Program-made: the position numbers and the translations under genes
The notes under the pieces: model-generated
What the model was told of the DNA's origin: nothing
The model's input: only the letters and a program-made list of their open reading frames with translations
Databases searched by the model: none
Shown: positions 37,623-46,509 of the stretch, in pieces
How positions within the stretch are numbered: position 1 is the stretch's first letter
How the letters are laid out: each line of letters opens with the position of its first letter
Source: an uncultured Ruegeria sp.
Lineage (GTDB): Bacteria; Pseudomonadota; Alphaproteobacteria; Rhodobacterales; Rhodobacteraceae
Direction: 5' to 3'
Assembly (NCBI RefSeq): GCF_947497005.1
Contig: NZ_CANMFF010000002.1
Coordinates: 372,001 to 436,000, forward strand
DNA length: 64,000 nucleotides

Positions 37623-38401
37623 GTGTGGTCTTTGACGATGACGTCAAAGCCTGTGCCGCACTGGTGCAGAGGGCTGATCCCGACCGATTCCGCGCTGTGA
37701 TGGCTGCACCAGTTGCGGCCCGCGCTGCCTTGTTCCCGATCTACGCGCTGAATGTTGAAGTTGCGCGCGCACCGTGGGTGACTCAGGAGACCATGATTGC
37801 CGAGATGCGGCTGCAATGGTGGCGCGATGCGTTGCAGGAGATTGCCGACGGGACGAACGTCCGCAGGCATGAAGTGGTGACGCCTCTTTCAAGAGTTCTG
37901 TCGTCGCACTTGGCTGGTATTTTAGACGAATATGTCGCTGTAAGGCGTTGGGATATTTATCGGGATCCGTTTGAAGATCAGGCGCATTTCGATGCGTATA
38001 TCAACCACAGCGCCGGGTCACTGTTCGTTGCATCAGCTCAGGCGTTGGGAGCAGCGGACGAGGATGTGTTGCGTGATTTCGGGTATGCTGCAGGGGTTGC
38101 GAATTGGCTCCGCGCCATTCCAGAGCTGGAAAAACGGGGGCGTATACCGCTGTTGGACGGGACTCCGGACGGGGTGCGCCGTTTGGCGCAATCTGCACTG
38201 GACCGGCTGTATCACGCCAGACTGAACCGGGTAGACGTATCATCTGAGGCGCGTCCGGCGCTTTACGCAGGATGGCAGACGGAGCGGGTTTTGAAACAGG
38301 CAATTTCCCAACCCGAGCGGGTCGCCGCGGGTGCGCTTGAACCGGGTGAAATGCGGCAGCGTTTGTCGCTGATGTGGACTGTTGCCAGCAGGCGCTGGTG
38401 A
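37619..38401 (+). CDS. Squalene/phytoene synthase family protein, probably non-catalytic
   Basis: A 260-residue all-alpha protein of the trans-isoprenyl synthase fold, starting at a GTG that overlaps the cimA stop. The PSY core regions align (LFPIYALNVEVAR and DFGYAAGVANWLRAIP), but the first DDxxD is replaced by N-V-E-V-A-R (residues 45-50) and the second aspartate motif is also missing. So it is unlikely to condense farnesyl or geranylgeranyl diphosphate. Mitochondrial relatives (NDUFAF6) of this group are complex I assembly factors, and that is a possible role here. It is probably in the same transcript as cysS and cimA. The upstream codon 37592 is also in frame. Confidence 0.75.
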   Translation: MSVVFDDDVKACAALVQRADPDRFRAVMAAPVAARAALFPIYALNVEVARAPWVTQETMIAEMRLQWWRDALQEIADGTNVRRHEVVTPLSRVLSSHLAGILDEYVAVRRWDIYRDPFEDQAHFDAYINHSAGSLFVASAQALGAADEDVLRDFGYAAGVANWLRAIPELEKRGRIPLLDGTPDGVRRLAQSALDRLYHARLNRVDVSSEARPALYAGWQTERVLKQAISQPERVAAGALEPGEMRQRLSLMWTVASRRW

Positions 38402-39622
38402 TCAGACCCGTGCCGGATCCGCAGGCCGCAACACCAGCCACAGCAAGGCGCCACCTGCCAGTGTCAGCAAGGGGATCATCGCAAGGTTAACGGCAGTCCA
38501 TCCTTCGATTGCGGAGCCGCCCGAGCAGTTCATCAATCCTCCGGAAGCCAACGAAGCCAAGGTCACGCCGCCAAACACAAGCAGGTCGTTCAGCCCCTGC
38601 ATCCGGCCACGTTCCTGCGGTTCATGCGAGGCGGCAAGCATGGTTGTTGCGCCGATGAAGCCAAAGTTCCAACCCACGCCCAGAAGAACGAGAGCGAGGA
38701 AAAAATTCCCGAGCTCGACACCTTGCAAGGCGACCAGACCCGCTGTGGCAAGGATAGCCAGACCCAACGCCACGATCTTTTCAACTCCGAACCGAGCGAT
38801 CAGGTGACCTGTGAAAAAGCTGGGGACATACATTGCCAGAACGTGGCTGGTGACAATGTCGGCCGCATCGTTGGCAGAGAACCCACATCCGACAACGGCC
38901 AACGGTGTCGATGTCATCACAAGGTTCATGAGCGCGTACGATACCATGGCGCAAATGATCGCTACGGCGATACGCGGTGTTTTCAGCAACTCCAGCCGCG
39001 ACCGCCCTTTGGGTTCATCTGCTGTGGGTTTTGCAGGCGTCGGAATGTCGAGAAAGAAGAACAGGGCCGAACCCAGAACGTTGATGCCGATTACGGCCAG
39101 ATAAGTTCCCAGAAATGGAATGACATAAGCTTCGGAGGTTAGCTTAACGATCTGAGGACCGATGATGGCGGCTGCCAACCCGCCAGCCATAACGTAGGAA
39201 ATCGCCTTGGGGCGGAAATTGTCTGATGCCGTATCTGCTGCTGCAAATCGGTAGAACCCATGTGCGCTCATATAGATGCCGGTCAGCAGGCTTCCGACAA
39301 GGAAGATCGGGAAAGAGCCCAGGAAAAGGCCATACGCACCGATCAGCCCCCCCAATGCGCCGGCCGTTGCCCCTACCAGGAATCCAACGCGACGTCCCCA
39401 TTTCTGCATGATGGCTGAGATTGGCGTGGCCGCCAGCATCGATCCCAGAACAATCAGGGAAATGGGCAGCGTTGCCAGACAGGGATTTGAGGCCAAAGAC
39501 TGACCCGCAAGCCCACCGACGATGAACATCATGGGCATCTGGGCGCCCAGAATAGCCTGTGCCGCCACCAGGACAGCGACGTTGCGTTTGGCCTGACGGT
39601 CATCGGGAAGGGTTGAGCTCAT
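38402..39622 (-). CDS. MFS transporter
   Basis: A 406-residue membrane protein with about 12 hydrophobic segments in two halves joined by a polar loop near residues 205-225. The loop between helices 2 and 3 (MQKWGRRVG, residue about 75) resembles the G-x-x-x-D/R-R-x-G motif of major facilitator transporters. Substrate and direction cannot be told. The ATG at 39622 was chosen; another lies two codons upstream. It diverges from the glycosylase gene and its stop is tail-to-tail with the phytoene synthase-like gene. Confidence 0.85.
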   Translation of the reverse strand: MSSTLPDDRQAKRNVAVLVAAQAILGAQMPMMFIVGGLAGQSLASNPCLATLPISLIVLGSMLAATPISAIMQKWGRRVGFLVGATAGALGGLIGAYGLFLGSFPIFLVGSLLTGIYMSAHGFYRFAAADTASDNFRPKAISYVMAGGLAAAIIGPQIVKLTSEAYVIPFLGTYLAVIGINVLGSALFFFLDIPTPAKPTADEPKGRSRLELLKTPRIAVAIICAMVSYALMNLVMTSTPLAVVGCGFSANDAADIVTSHVLAMYVPSFFTGHLIARFGVEKIVALGLAILATAGLVALQGVELGNFFLALVLLGVGWNFGFIGATTMLAASHEPQERGRMQGLNDLLVFGGVTLASLASGGLMNCSGGSAIEGWTAVNLAMIPLLTLAGGALLWLVLRPADPARV

Positions 39623-39725
39623 GGTCATGAGCGAATGGTTATCGGCTAAGCCTTTGCGGCACAAGCGGCTTGCATCTGCGTCACATGCGCCTAACGTGCC
39701 GGATGTTATCGAGCAGGGAGTCTGC

Positions 39726-40358
39726 ATGTCCGTAGGCCGCATCATCGAAACGCCGGATTGTGTGGCGGAAGGGGCCGAGTGGCTGGCCCGTGCCTGTCCA
39801 CGCATGGCGTATGCAATGGAGCAGACTGGCCCCTTGCCGCTGCGCCGTCGTCCGGACGGATTTGCGCAATTGCTGAGCGCTATTGTCAGTCAGCAGGTCA
39901 GCGTGGCCTCGGCCAATGCGATCTGGAAACGGCTTCAGGATGCTAAGCTGACGGGTCCGCGCAAAATCATGTGGGCCACGGATGATGATTTGCGGACGGT
40001 CGGGTTGAGCCGACAGAAGATCCGATACGCACGGGCTCTGGCCGAAGCTCGAATTGATTACAAAGCCTTGCGCGATGTACCTGATGCAGATGTTGTTGAT
40101 ATACTGACGCAGGTTTCTGGCATCGGTGTCTGGACGGCAGAAATCTATGCCATGTTCTCGCTGGGTCGTGCGGACGTGATCGCTCCCGGTGATCTGGCCC
40201 TGCAGGAAGCAGCGCGCGTCCTTTACGATCTGCCTGATCGCCCAACAGACAAAGAACTGCGCAAATTGGCCGAGGCCTGGTCGCCCTGGCGCTCGGTTGC
40301 GGCGCGGGTTCTGTGGGCCTATTACCGGGTTGCAAAGAAAAGAGAAGGGATCAGATGA
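39726..40358 (+). CDS. DNA-3-methyladenine glycosylase II (AlkA-like)
   Basis: A 210-residue helix-hairpin-helix glycosylase that removes alkylated purines. The HhH-GPD signature is QVSGIGVWTAEIYAMFSLGRADVIAPGDLALQ, and the catalytic Asp is the last one in APGD. It lacks the longer N-terminal domain of E. coli AlkA, as in the short bacterial forms. No iron-sulfur cysteines follow. The ATG at 39726 has an AGGGAG site. The next gene starts at an ATGA overlap, so the two are coupled. Confidence 0.9.
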   Translation: MSVGRIIETPDCVAEGAEWLARACPRMAYAMEQTGPLPLRRRPDGFAQLLSAIVSQQVSVASANAIWKRLQDAKLTGPRKIMWATDDDLRTVGLSRQKIRYARALAEARIDYKALRDVPDADVVDILTQVSGIGVWTAEIYAMFSLGRADVIAPGDLALQEAARVLYDLPDRPTDKELRKLAEAWSPWRSVAARVLWAYYRVAKKREGIR

Positions 40359-41020
40359 CACGGGTTTTGAATGCGCTCCGGAAAGAGCCTTTTTCGGGCG
40401 ACACGCGCTCGGTTGTGGTGTTCGTTCATGGCTATGGCGCAAATGGTGCTGATTTGCTGGGGTTGGCGGATCCCTTGGGCGAGCATCTGCCCGACACGTT
40501 GTTCGTGGCCCCGGACGCGCCCGAGCAGATAGCCGGAATGCCCAATGGGTTTCAATGGTTCCCGATCCCGTGGATCGATGGGTCTTCCGAAGAAGAGGCC
40601 CGCCGGGGCATGGAAATGGCGGTCGACGATTTCAACGCTTTTCTTGACGCCCTCATGGTGGATGAAGACGTGTTGCCTGAACAGGTTGTACTGTTTGGGT
40701 TCAGCCAGGGCACGATGATGAGCCTGCACGTCGCGCCCCGTCGGGAAGACCCTGTGGCCGGGATTGTCGCCTTTTCGGGGCGTTTGCTGGAACCTGATCT
40801 GCTGGCGGATGAAACGGTCAGTCGAATGCCTGTTCTTCTGGTCCATGGCGACGCCGATGACGTTGTTCCGCCGCAGTCTTTGCCCGAAGCTGCCGAAGCC
40901 TTGCAAGCCGCTGAATTCAAAGAGGTCTATGCCCATATCATGAAGGGTACCGGCCATGGTATCGCCCCGGATGGGCTGAGCGTTGCGCTGGCCTTCATGC
41001 GCGACAAGCTGAGCCTGTAG
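40355..41020 (+). CDS. Alpha/beta-hydrolase, phospholipase/carboxylesterase family
   Basis: A 221-residue alpha/beta-hydrolase of the PLD/carboxylesterase (COG0400) type. The nucleophile is Ser117 in GFSQG, with HGYGANG near the oxyanion hole, then Asp in VHGDADDVVP and His in GTGHGIAPDG. Relatives hydrolyse short-chain acyl esters. The natural substrate is unknown. It overlaps the glycosylase stop by four bases and ends two bases before the acetyltransferase gene. Confidence 0.9.
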   Translation: MTRVLNALRKEPFSGDTRSVVVFVHGYGANGADLLGLADPLGEHLPDTLFVAPDAPEQIAGMPNGFQWFPIPWIDGSSEEEARRGMEMAVDDFNAFLDALMVDEDVLPEQVVLFGFSQGTMMSLHVAPRREDPVAGIVAFSGRLLEPDLLADETVSRMPVLLVHGDADDVVPPQSLPEAAEALQAAEFKEVYAHIMKGTGHGIAPDGLSVALAFMRDKLSL

Positions 41021-41022
41021 AC

Positions 41023-41523
41023 ATGATCGCAATCCGACCAATGATGCAAGAGGATGTGGCCGATGCGTGCCGCCTCCTGAACCAGATCATTGAGAACGGA
41101 GGCACAACCGCGTTCGAGGTTCCCTTCTCGGAGCCTTTGTTCGCGCAAAGTTATCTGGATGGCGCGGACAAGATTTGCTGCCACGTCGCTTTGGATAATC
41201 AGGGCGAAGTGGCTGGCTTCCAGTGGTTGGGTACGTATGATGCGTTGCCGGAAGACTGCGCAGACATTGCGACGTTTACACAACGCAACCCCACACTGCG
41301 CGGGGCAGGGCGCGCCTTGTTCCAAGAGACCACCAAAGTCGCGAGCGCTATGAGGTTTCGAACAATCAATGCAACGATCCGGGCGGATAACGCCCTTGGG
41401 CTGAGCTATTACGACAAGATGGGATTTTGGGACTATTCCGTCTCGTACGGAGAGCCGTTGCACGATGGTACGCCAGTGAACAGGATCACGAAACGGTTTG
41501 AATTAAGTCAGTCCCACAAGTGA
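41023..41523 (+). CDS. GNAT family N-acetyltransferase
   Basis: A 166-residue GNAT protein resembling the phosphinothricin/L-amino-acid acetyltransferases. The acetyl-CoA binding site lies around NPTLRGAGRALFQETTK (residues about 88-105), and the DNALGLSYYDKMGF motif marks the C-terminal half. The substrate is unknown. It is the last gene of the run with the glycosylase and esterase. Its 3' end overlaps the VOC gene, on the other strand, by 16 bases. Confidence 0.83.
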   Translation: MIAIRPMMQEDVADACRLLNQIIENGGTTAFEVPFSEPLFAQSYLDGADKICCHVALDNQGEVAGFQWLGTYDALPEDCADIATFTQRNPTLRGAGRALFQETTKVASAMRFRTINATIRADNALGLSYYDKMGFWDYSVSYGEPLHDGTPVNRITKRFELSQSHK

Positions 41524-41933
41524 CCTTCGGCGAACTCTACAGAGTTTCCGGCCGGATCGCGAATATACAGGGACCGCGCGCCGCCGGGCCAGTCGAATTC
41601 GGCATCTACCGGTATGTTCCAGTCCAACAGGTGTTTGCGCATCACCGCAATTTCATCCCGGGTCAGAACAAGACACACATGTCCGGCGCCACGCGTGCCA
41701 TGGGGCGGGACCGGCAGATCGGGGTTGGTGGGGGGGTGTTCGGTCTGTTCAGGATTGAAGATCAGCAGAACTGATCCGCCAATACGATAGAACACATGGC
41801 GGTCAGCGACACGCTGAATGCGCTCAAGTCCAAGAACCTCACCATAAAACTGTTCCGCCGCGTCCAGATCATCTGAATAAAGCGCTGCTTCCAGAATGGC
41901 CGAGGGGGCCGGAATGTCAGGCGTTATCTTCAT
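41508..41933 (-). CDS. VOC family (glyoxalase/dioxygenase-like) protein
   Basis: A 141-residue protein with two betaalphabetabetabeta motifs of the vicinal oxygen chelate fold, EAALYSDDLDAAEQFYGEVLGL in the first and GHVCLVLTRDEIAVMRKHL in the second, and DPAGNSVEF at the end. Metal ligands are likely His and Glu residues. The reaction is unknown; the family includes glyoxalases and ring-cleaving dioxygenases. It is tail-to-tail with the acetyltransferase gene and upstream of the pseudouridine synthase on the same strand by 32 bases. Confidence 0.85.
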   Translation of the reverse strand: MKITPDIPAPSAILEAALYSDDLDAAEQFYGEVLGLERIQRVADRHVFYRIGGSVLLIFNPEQTEHPPTNPDLPVPPHGTRGAGHVCLVLTRDEIAVMRKHLLDWNIPVDAEFDWPGGARSLYIRDPAGNSVEFAEGHLWD

Positions 41934-41965
41934 GAGCCCAGTTTAGCAGATCAGGGCAGGGTGTG

Positions 41966-42571
41966 TCACCGTCGCGGGCGCCGATCGCGTTTGCGCAGTG
42001 GCGCGGCGTTTACGGCAGGCATCGGCAGGCTGCCCCACTGACCCGGTTCCAGGTCATCCAATGTCCAATCGCCGATCTTGTACCTGATAAGACGTAGTGT
42101 CGGCAGTCCGACGGCTGCCGTCATCCGGCGCACCTGTCGATTCTTGCCTTCCCGTATTGTCAGTTCAATCCAGCTGTCCGGGACGGTCTGGCGTTCGCGT
42201 ATCGGCGGTGTGCGGGGCCAAAGCCCCTGCGGTTCTTCGATCAGGCGCGCCTTTGCAGGCCGGGTCAGCCCGTCTTTCATTTCGACCCCGTTTCGCAACG
42301 CCTTGAGGGCTGCGTCATCCGGAATACCTTCGACCTGAACCCAATAGGTTTTGGCCGTCTTGTGCTTTGGGTCGGAAATCTGGGCCTGCAGTTGGCCGTT
42401 GTCGGTCAATAGCATCAGGCCTTCACTGTCGCGGTCCAGCCGACCAGCGGGATAGACGCCGGGCAAATCAATAAAATCAGACAGTGTACTGCGCGGGGTA
42501 TCCGCATTGGCGCGGTCCGTGAACTGCGGCAGTACATCATAAGGTTTGTTGAAGCGAATGAACCAGGTCAT
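41966..42571 (-). CDS. rRNA pseudouridine synthase (RsuA/RluE type)
   Basis: A 201-residue single-domain pseudouridine synthase without an S4 domain, as in RluE. The catalytic aspartate is Asp46 in [25 protein letters not shown] and the C-terminal GKNRQVRRM segment are also family marks. It isomerises a uridine in rRNA. Whether the site equals E. coli 23S U2457 cannot be decided from the sequence. The ATG at 42571 gives a typical [11 protein letters not shown] terminus. It diverges from the HNH gene. Confidence 0.9.
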   Translation of the reverse strand: MTWFIRFNKPYDVLPQFTDRANADTPRSTLSDFIDLPGVYPAGRLDRDSEGLMLLTDNGQLQAQISDPKHKTAKTYWVQVEGIPDDAALKALRNGVEMKDGLTRPAKARLIEEPQGLWPRTPPIRERQTVPDSWIELTIREGKNRQVRRMTAAVGLPTLRLIRYKIGDWTLDDLEPGQWGSLPMPAVNAAPLRKRDRRPRR

Positions 42572-42609
42572 GACCCGCGCATAGCCCGAAGAACACCCCC
42601 TGTGCAAGC

Positions 42610-42618
42610 TGTGGATAA
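42610..42618 (+). promoter_or_regulatory. DnaA-box-like 9-mer
   Basis: TGTGGATAA, the exact reverse complement of the consensus DnaA box TTATCCACA, lies in the spacer before the HNH endonuclease gene. Two looser copies (TGTGGAAAC at about 42666 and TTATCAAAA at about 42709) follow. One exact box can occur by chance in 64 kb, so binding is not shown. Confidence 0.3.
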
Positions 42619-42681
42619 CTGTCATGTGCCTGTTACGGATTCGCTTTACCCAATCTTCGACATATTGTGGAAACTCAGGGC

Positions 42682-42709
42682 TTGTCAGAGTTTTAACACG
42701 ATATATAGT
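42682..42709 (+). promoter_or_regulatory. Probable promoter of the HNH gene
   Basis: TTGTCA at 42682-42687 and TATAGT at 42704-42709 are separated by 16 bases, close to the sigma-70 pattern, in the AT-rich part of the spacer. The ribosome site GAGGAG at 42769-42774 follows. Confidence 0.5.
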
Positions 42710-42784
42710 TATCAAAAGACTGGGGCGGGTGCTCCCCGCTCTGGTGTCACAAACGGGCAGCTGAGAGCGAGGAGCGATTCTGTG

Positions 42785-43372
42785 ATGGATGGAGACTTCA
42801 GAACCGAATTTGTCAGGGAGCCTGGTGCGCTCAAGCATCACCCGGCGTTGGTTTTGAATGCCGATTATCGCCCCTTGTCCTATTACCCTTTGTCCCTGTG
42901 GCCCTGGCAAGAGGCGATCAAGGCCGCCTGGTTGGACAGGGTCGATATCGTGGCTGAATATGACGAAGTTGTCAGAAGCCCGAGTACCGAGATCCGAATA
43001 CCCTCGGTCGTTGTCCTGAAAGACTATGTAAAACCCAGAAAGCGCGTGGCCTTCACGCGCTTTAATTTATTTCTGAGGGATGAATTTCGCTGCCAGTACT
43101 GCGGAGGCCGCGGGGATCTGACCTTTGACCACGTGGTTCCACGTGCGGCAGGCGGGGTCACAAGCTGGCAGAATGTCGTGGCGGCGTGCAGTCCCTGTAA
43201 CCTGCGCAAAGGATCCAAATCGCTGCGTCAGGCGGGCATGTCCTTGCGTAAACCTCCGCGTCAGCCCGACGCCGAGGCATTGAGAAATGTCGGTCGTAAG
43301 TTCCCGCCGAACCACTTGCACGAAAGCTGGATCGACTTCCTGTATTGGGATGCGGAACTGGACGAGCTTTAA
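42785..43372 (+). CDS. HNH endonuclease family protein
   Basis: A 195-residue protein with an HNH nuclease domain in the second half. The motif order is [25 protein letters not shown]...CSPCNLRKG, that is two CxxC zinc pairs, the catalytic DHV, and the asparagine. In this wide family the proteins cut DNA or are of unknown role; no partner gene suggests restriction or phage. The ATG at 42785 is preceded by GTG at 42782, which is nearer the ideal spacing from GAGGAG; the two readings differ by one residue. It overlaps dsbB tail-to-tail by four bases. Confidence 0.85.
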   Translation: MDGDFRTEFVREPGALKHHPALVLNADYRPLSYYPLSLWPWQEAIKAAWLDRVDIVAEYDEVVRSPSTEIRIPSVVVLKDYVKPRKRVAFTRFNLFLRDEFRCQYCGGRGDLTFDHVVPRAAGGVTSWQNVVAACSPCNLRKGSKSLRQAGMSLRKPPRQPDAEALRNVGRKFPPNHLHESWIDFLYWDAELDEL

Positions 43373-43839
43373 GCCGCGCGGGTTCTCCACGCAGCCAGCC
43401 AGATCAGTACCAGGATCGCCGAGGCGATCGCGTTCCATCCGGCCATCGAGATGCCAAACAGCTCCCATGGGATATCATCGCATCGCACCAAGGGCGCGGA
43501 CATGATCTGTTCGAATAAATCGTCACTGGACAACCCGCTGATGCTGCCCGATGTGCAGCTGCTGGGACCTTCCCACCAACCTTGTTCAACACCGGCGTGA
43601 AAAGCACCGATAACCGAAGTTGCTGCAGCGGCCAACGCGCCCAGCAACGGCAGGAAGCTTAGTCTGGGCAATGACAGCGCCAAGGCACCAATCGCGATGG
43701 CCACCGCATGCGGATAGCGCTGCCAGATGCACATCTTACACGGTGCGAGCCCGCCCAGATGTTGAAACCCAAATGCGCCCAACAGCAAAGCAAGGGAACC
43801 GATACTCGCCAGAATGATAAGGTGCGAACGTCTCGTCAT
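43369..43839 (-). CDS. dsbB: Disulfide bond formation protein DsbB
   Basis: A 156-residue inner-membrane protein with four hydrophobic helices. It has the CKMC motif (GGLAPCKMCIWQRYP) at the periplasmic face of the first loop and a second cysteine pair, Cys in PSSCTSG and in LVRCDD, as in DsbB. It reoxidises DsbA and passes electrons to quinone. The second pair is spaced more widely than in E. coli. It overlaps the YqaA gene stop by four bases and is probably cotranscribed with it. Confidence 0.9.
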   Translation of the reverse strand: MTRRSHLIILASIGSLALLLGAFGFQHLGGLAPCKMCIWQRYPHAVAIAIGALALSLPRLSFLPLLGALAAAATSVIGAFHAGVEQGWWEGPSSCTSGSISGLSSDDLFEQIMSAPLVRCDDIPWELFGISMAGWNAIASAILVLIWLAAWRTRAA

Positions 43840-44414
43840 AAGTATTTCACCACCAGAAATCCGCCGAACAGAAGGATGATGAACAGTGTGAACATCAGGC
43901 CCAGGCGTTTTTCAATAAAGTCACGGATCGGTTCGCCAAAACCCCAGAGCAGGCTTGCCACAAGGAAGAACCGCAATGCACGCGCCAGAATCGAAGTTGC
44001 GATAAAGGTGCCAATTGGCATGCCGGTCCAGCCGGACATGATGGTGATGACCTTGTAAGGGAAGGGCGTCACACCGGCGGCCAGTACGGCCCAGAACCCG
44101 AAATCGTTGAAACGGGTGTTAAACTCTTCCATCGCATGGGCCTTGCCCATGGATTCCAGAATAGGCTGGCCGATGCTTTCATAGAAAAAGGCGCCAATCG
44201 CATAGCCTAGCATGCCGCCCAGAACCGAAGCCACCAGCGCAACGGTAGCGATCAACCAGGCGCGCGACGGGCGGGCCAGAATCATCGGGATCATCAGCAC
44301 ATCCGGGGGTATCGGGAAAAACGAGCTTTCGACAAAGGCCACAACGGCCAGCGCCCACAGCGCATGAGGATGTTCCGCCAGACGAATGGTCCAGTCATAA
44401 AGTGATCGTAACAT
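43836..44414 (-). CDS. YqaA/DedA-like membrane protein
   Basis: A 192-residue polytopic membrane protein of the SNARE-associated/VTT (DedA, YqaA) family. The motif FVESSFFPIPPDVLMIPMIL is the re-entrant helix with the conserved Glu and Pro, and GVTPFPYKVITIMSGWTG is the second. Family members take part in lipid handling and envelope integrity. The ATG at 44414 follows the conserved start MLRSLYDWTIRLAEHPHA; a frame extending 15 codons further is less typical. It is upstream of dsbB. Confidence 0.88.
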   Translation of the reverse strand: MLRSLYDWTIRLAEHPHALWALAVVAFVESSFFPIPPDVLMIPMILARPSRAWLIATVALVASVLGGMLGYAIGAFFYESIGQPILESMGKAHAMEEFNTRFNDFGFWAVLAAGVTPFPYKVITIMSGWTGMPIGTFIATSILARALRFFLVASLLWGFGEPIRDFIEKRLGLMFTLFIILLFGGFLVVKYL

Positions 44415-44561
44415 AAAGCACTCAAATCCCGTTCTCGGTCTGGAGCCAAGCCAAACCATGCACCTGACGAACCGTCAACCGCCGAGGTGGAAACAAATGG
44501 AATATCGGATGCTTTTTGCCTCTGGACCTTCGCGCGGATGAACGCTAATTCGATGTTCGTG

Positions 44562-44647
44562 GCCCAAGTGGCGGAATGGTAGACGCAGGGGATTCAAAAT
44601 CCCCCGCCTTCACGGGCGTGAGAGTTCGAGTCTCTCCTTGGGCACCA
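44562..44647 (+). tRNA. tRNA-Leu (anticodon CAA)
   Basis: An 86-base tRNA with a long variable arm. Acceptor stem GCCCAAG/CTTGGGC, anticodon loop TTCAAAA giving CAA, variable arm stem CCTTCACGGGCGT region, T-arm GTTCGAG and CCA at the end all fit leucine. Confidence 0.95.
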
Positions 44648-44684
44648 CATTCCGACAAACTCTGTTGCAGCTTATGCGCGCCTA

Positions 44685-45044
44685 TCAGGATGCCGCGCAT
44701 GTACCGCGATCAAAGTGCTGCCCCGTGCCCTTGACTATCATGTCGTATTTCAGGCTTTCATATTTCACCACAAACGTCACGACGTTCTGGTCCTGCATCA
44801 ACAGAAAGGTCATCGATTCCCCGGCAGGATGGATCGTGGCTTCACCTTCGACCGAACTTGTCATGATGTATCCTTTGTCAGGGCCTCCCGAGCGCACAAG
44901 CGTGACATGTCCTCCGACCACATCCGAAACGCAGTTTACAAAAAACTCGTCCAGTTCCAGCGCAGTCTGCGCGAAAGTGGGTAGGGCCATAGCCGAATAA
45001 AGAGCAAGGGAGGAGATTTGTTTCTTGATAATGCTGTAGTCCAA
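44685..45044 (-). CDS. Hypothetical exported protein
   Basis: A 119-residue protein with a signal peptide: ISSLALYSAMALPTFAQ before TALELDEF. The mature domain of about 90 residues has the pattern of beta strands and two cysteines (VNCVSDVV and RGTCAAS). I do not recognise a family. The start is a TTG at 45044 with no strong ribosome site; an internal ATG would shorten the signal. It lies alone downstream of tRNA-Leu. Confidence 0.5.
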   Translation of the reverse strand: MDYSIIKKQISSLALYSAMALPTFAQTALELDEFFVNCVSDVVGGHVTLVRSGGPDKGYIMTSSVEGEATIHPAGESMTFLLMQDQNVVTFVVKYESLKYDMIVKGTGQHFDRGTCAAS

Positions 45045-45441
45045 AGTTTGTGTTTCGGAGGTCGTGAAGACAATCCATCAGGATGATGGATCTGGGCCGC
45101 AGTATCCACTGACCCACGATGACACCTGCCAGTGCATTGCCCCGGGATTGAGGCCAAGTTTTGCACTTGGAATGGCAGATCGAAATCCAGGCGGTTCCCG
45201 GCGAACTGACGGGGAAAGTATGGAATTTACGCTCATATATGCGAATTGACGCAAGTCAGACCGGCGCTGGCCTTGACATTGAGGGTATCTGAATGAAACC
45301 TCACAAAGGTTGGGAGAAATTGGAAAAATCAAAGATCTGTAGCCGTTGCGATGCGGGCCGATGTGTAATCTCGGCACGCTTCCCTGAGCAGGGCAATCAA
45401 TCTGATTTCCAACTGCCATACAAAAAAGTGGGAGTTAACAA
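45045..45441. other. Intergenic region of 397 bases before the TRAP operon
   Basis: No gene is convincing here; a 61-residue plus-strand frame at 45064-45249 has no ribosome site. A TTGACA at 45273-45278 could be a -35 element but no -10 follows at the right distance. A small inverted repeat, CCATCA/TGATGG, lies at about 45076-45090. The TAXI gene ribosome site is GTGGGAGTTAAC at 45429-45440. Confidence 0.45.
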
Positions 45442-46410
45442 ATGAAAAACAGCAGCAAATTGAGCGTCGGTGCGTTTGTCACGGCAGCCCTTATGGCTCC
45501 GGCGGCATATGCCGAAGAGTTCATCACAATCGGTACTGGCGGTGTAACCGGCGTTTATTATCCGACAGGTGGTGCGATCTGCCGTCTGGTGAACAAAGGC
45601 CGCAAAGAGCATGGCGTGCGTTGCTCGGTCGAATCGACCGGTGGTTCGGTCTACAACATCAACACCATCCGCGAAGGCGAGCTGGAGTTTGGCGTGGCGC
45701 AGTCCGACTGGCAGTACCACGCCTATAACGGCACCTCGAAATTCGAAGAGACCGGACCTTTCGAGAGCTTGCGCGCGGTGTTCTCGGTACACCCGGAACC
45801 CTTCACAGTTGTTGCGCGTGCCGATTCCGGCATCACCAACTTCGAAGACCTGAAGGGCAAGCGAGTCAATATCGGCAACCCCGGTTCTGGTCAGCGCGGT
45901 ACAATGGAAGTCCTGCTGGGCGAAATGGGCTGGACTACTGACGATTTCGAACTGGCGACCGAGCTGAAAGCGGCCGAACAGTCCGCCGCTCTGTGTGACA
46001 ATCAGATCGACGCAATGGTTTATACTGTTGGTCACCCGTCGGGTTCGATCCAGGAAGCCACCACAGCGTGTGATTCGGTTCTGGTGAATGTCAGCGGCGA
46101 TGCAGTCAGCAAGCTGGTTGACGACAACTCGTTCTACCGTACTGCGACCATCCCCGGTGGTATGTATCGCGGTTCGGACGGCGACACCTCGACCTTTGGT
46201 GTAGGCGCGACTTTCGTGACATCCGCCGATGTGTCGGATGACGCGGTTTATGCCGTTGTCAGCTCGGTCTTTGAAAATTTCGATGACTTCAAAAAGCTGC
46301 ACCCGGCATTTGCCAACCTCAAGCCCGAAGAGATGATTGCGGATGGCCTGTCGGCTCCGCTGCATCCAGGTGCCGAGAAGTACTATAAAGAAAAAGGCTG
46401 GATTCAGTAA
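45442..46410 (+). CDS. TAXI family TRAP transporter solute-binding protein
   Basis: A 322-residue exported binding protein with a signal peptide ([24 protein letters not shown]). The mature domain starts with [27 protein letters not shown], the TAXI signature, and ends in the helical C-terminal segment [25 protein letters not shown]. It should capture an organic solute in the periplasm and hand it to the fused permease of the next gene. The ligand is unknown. It is followed by a 99-base gap and the permease, the usual two-gene TAXI-TRAP order. Confidence 0.93.
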   Translation: MKNSSKLSVGAFVTAALMAPAAYAEEFITIGTGGVTGVYYPTGGAICRLVNKGRKEHGVRCSVESTGGSVYNINTIREGELEFGVAQSDWQYHAYNGTSKFEETGPFESLRAVFSVHPEPFTVVARADSGITNFEDLKGKRVNIGNPGSGQRGTMEVLLGEMGWTTDDFELATELKAAEQSAALCDNQIDAMVYTVGHPSGSIQEATTACDSVLVNVSGDAVSKLVDDNSFYRTATIPGGMYRGSDGDTSTFGVGATFVTSADVSDDAVYAVVSSVFENFDDFKKLHPAFANLKPEEMIADGLSAPLHPGAEKYYKEKGWIQ

Positions 46411-46509
46411 GCCAGACCTGACGCAGGGTGCCCTTGGGCGCCCTGCACAACGCCTGTACCAAGCAGGTGAATTAGAAGGCCGAAAACGGCCGCGACGGGG
46501 AGACATTTG

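Noticed and set aside
42572-42784. Chromosomal replication origin before the HNH gene
   Set aside because: One exact DnaA box and no usual origin genes nearby (dnaA, hemE, or parAB); too little to support an origin.
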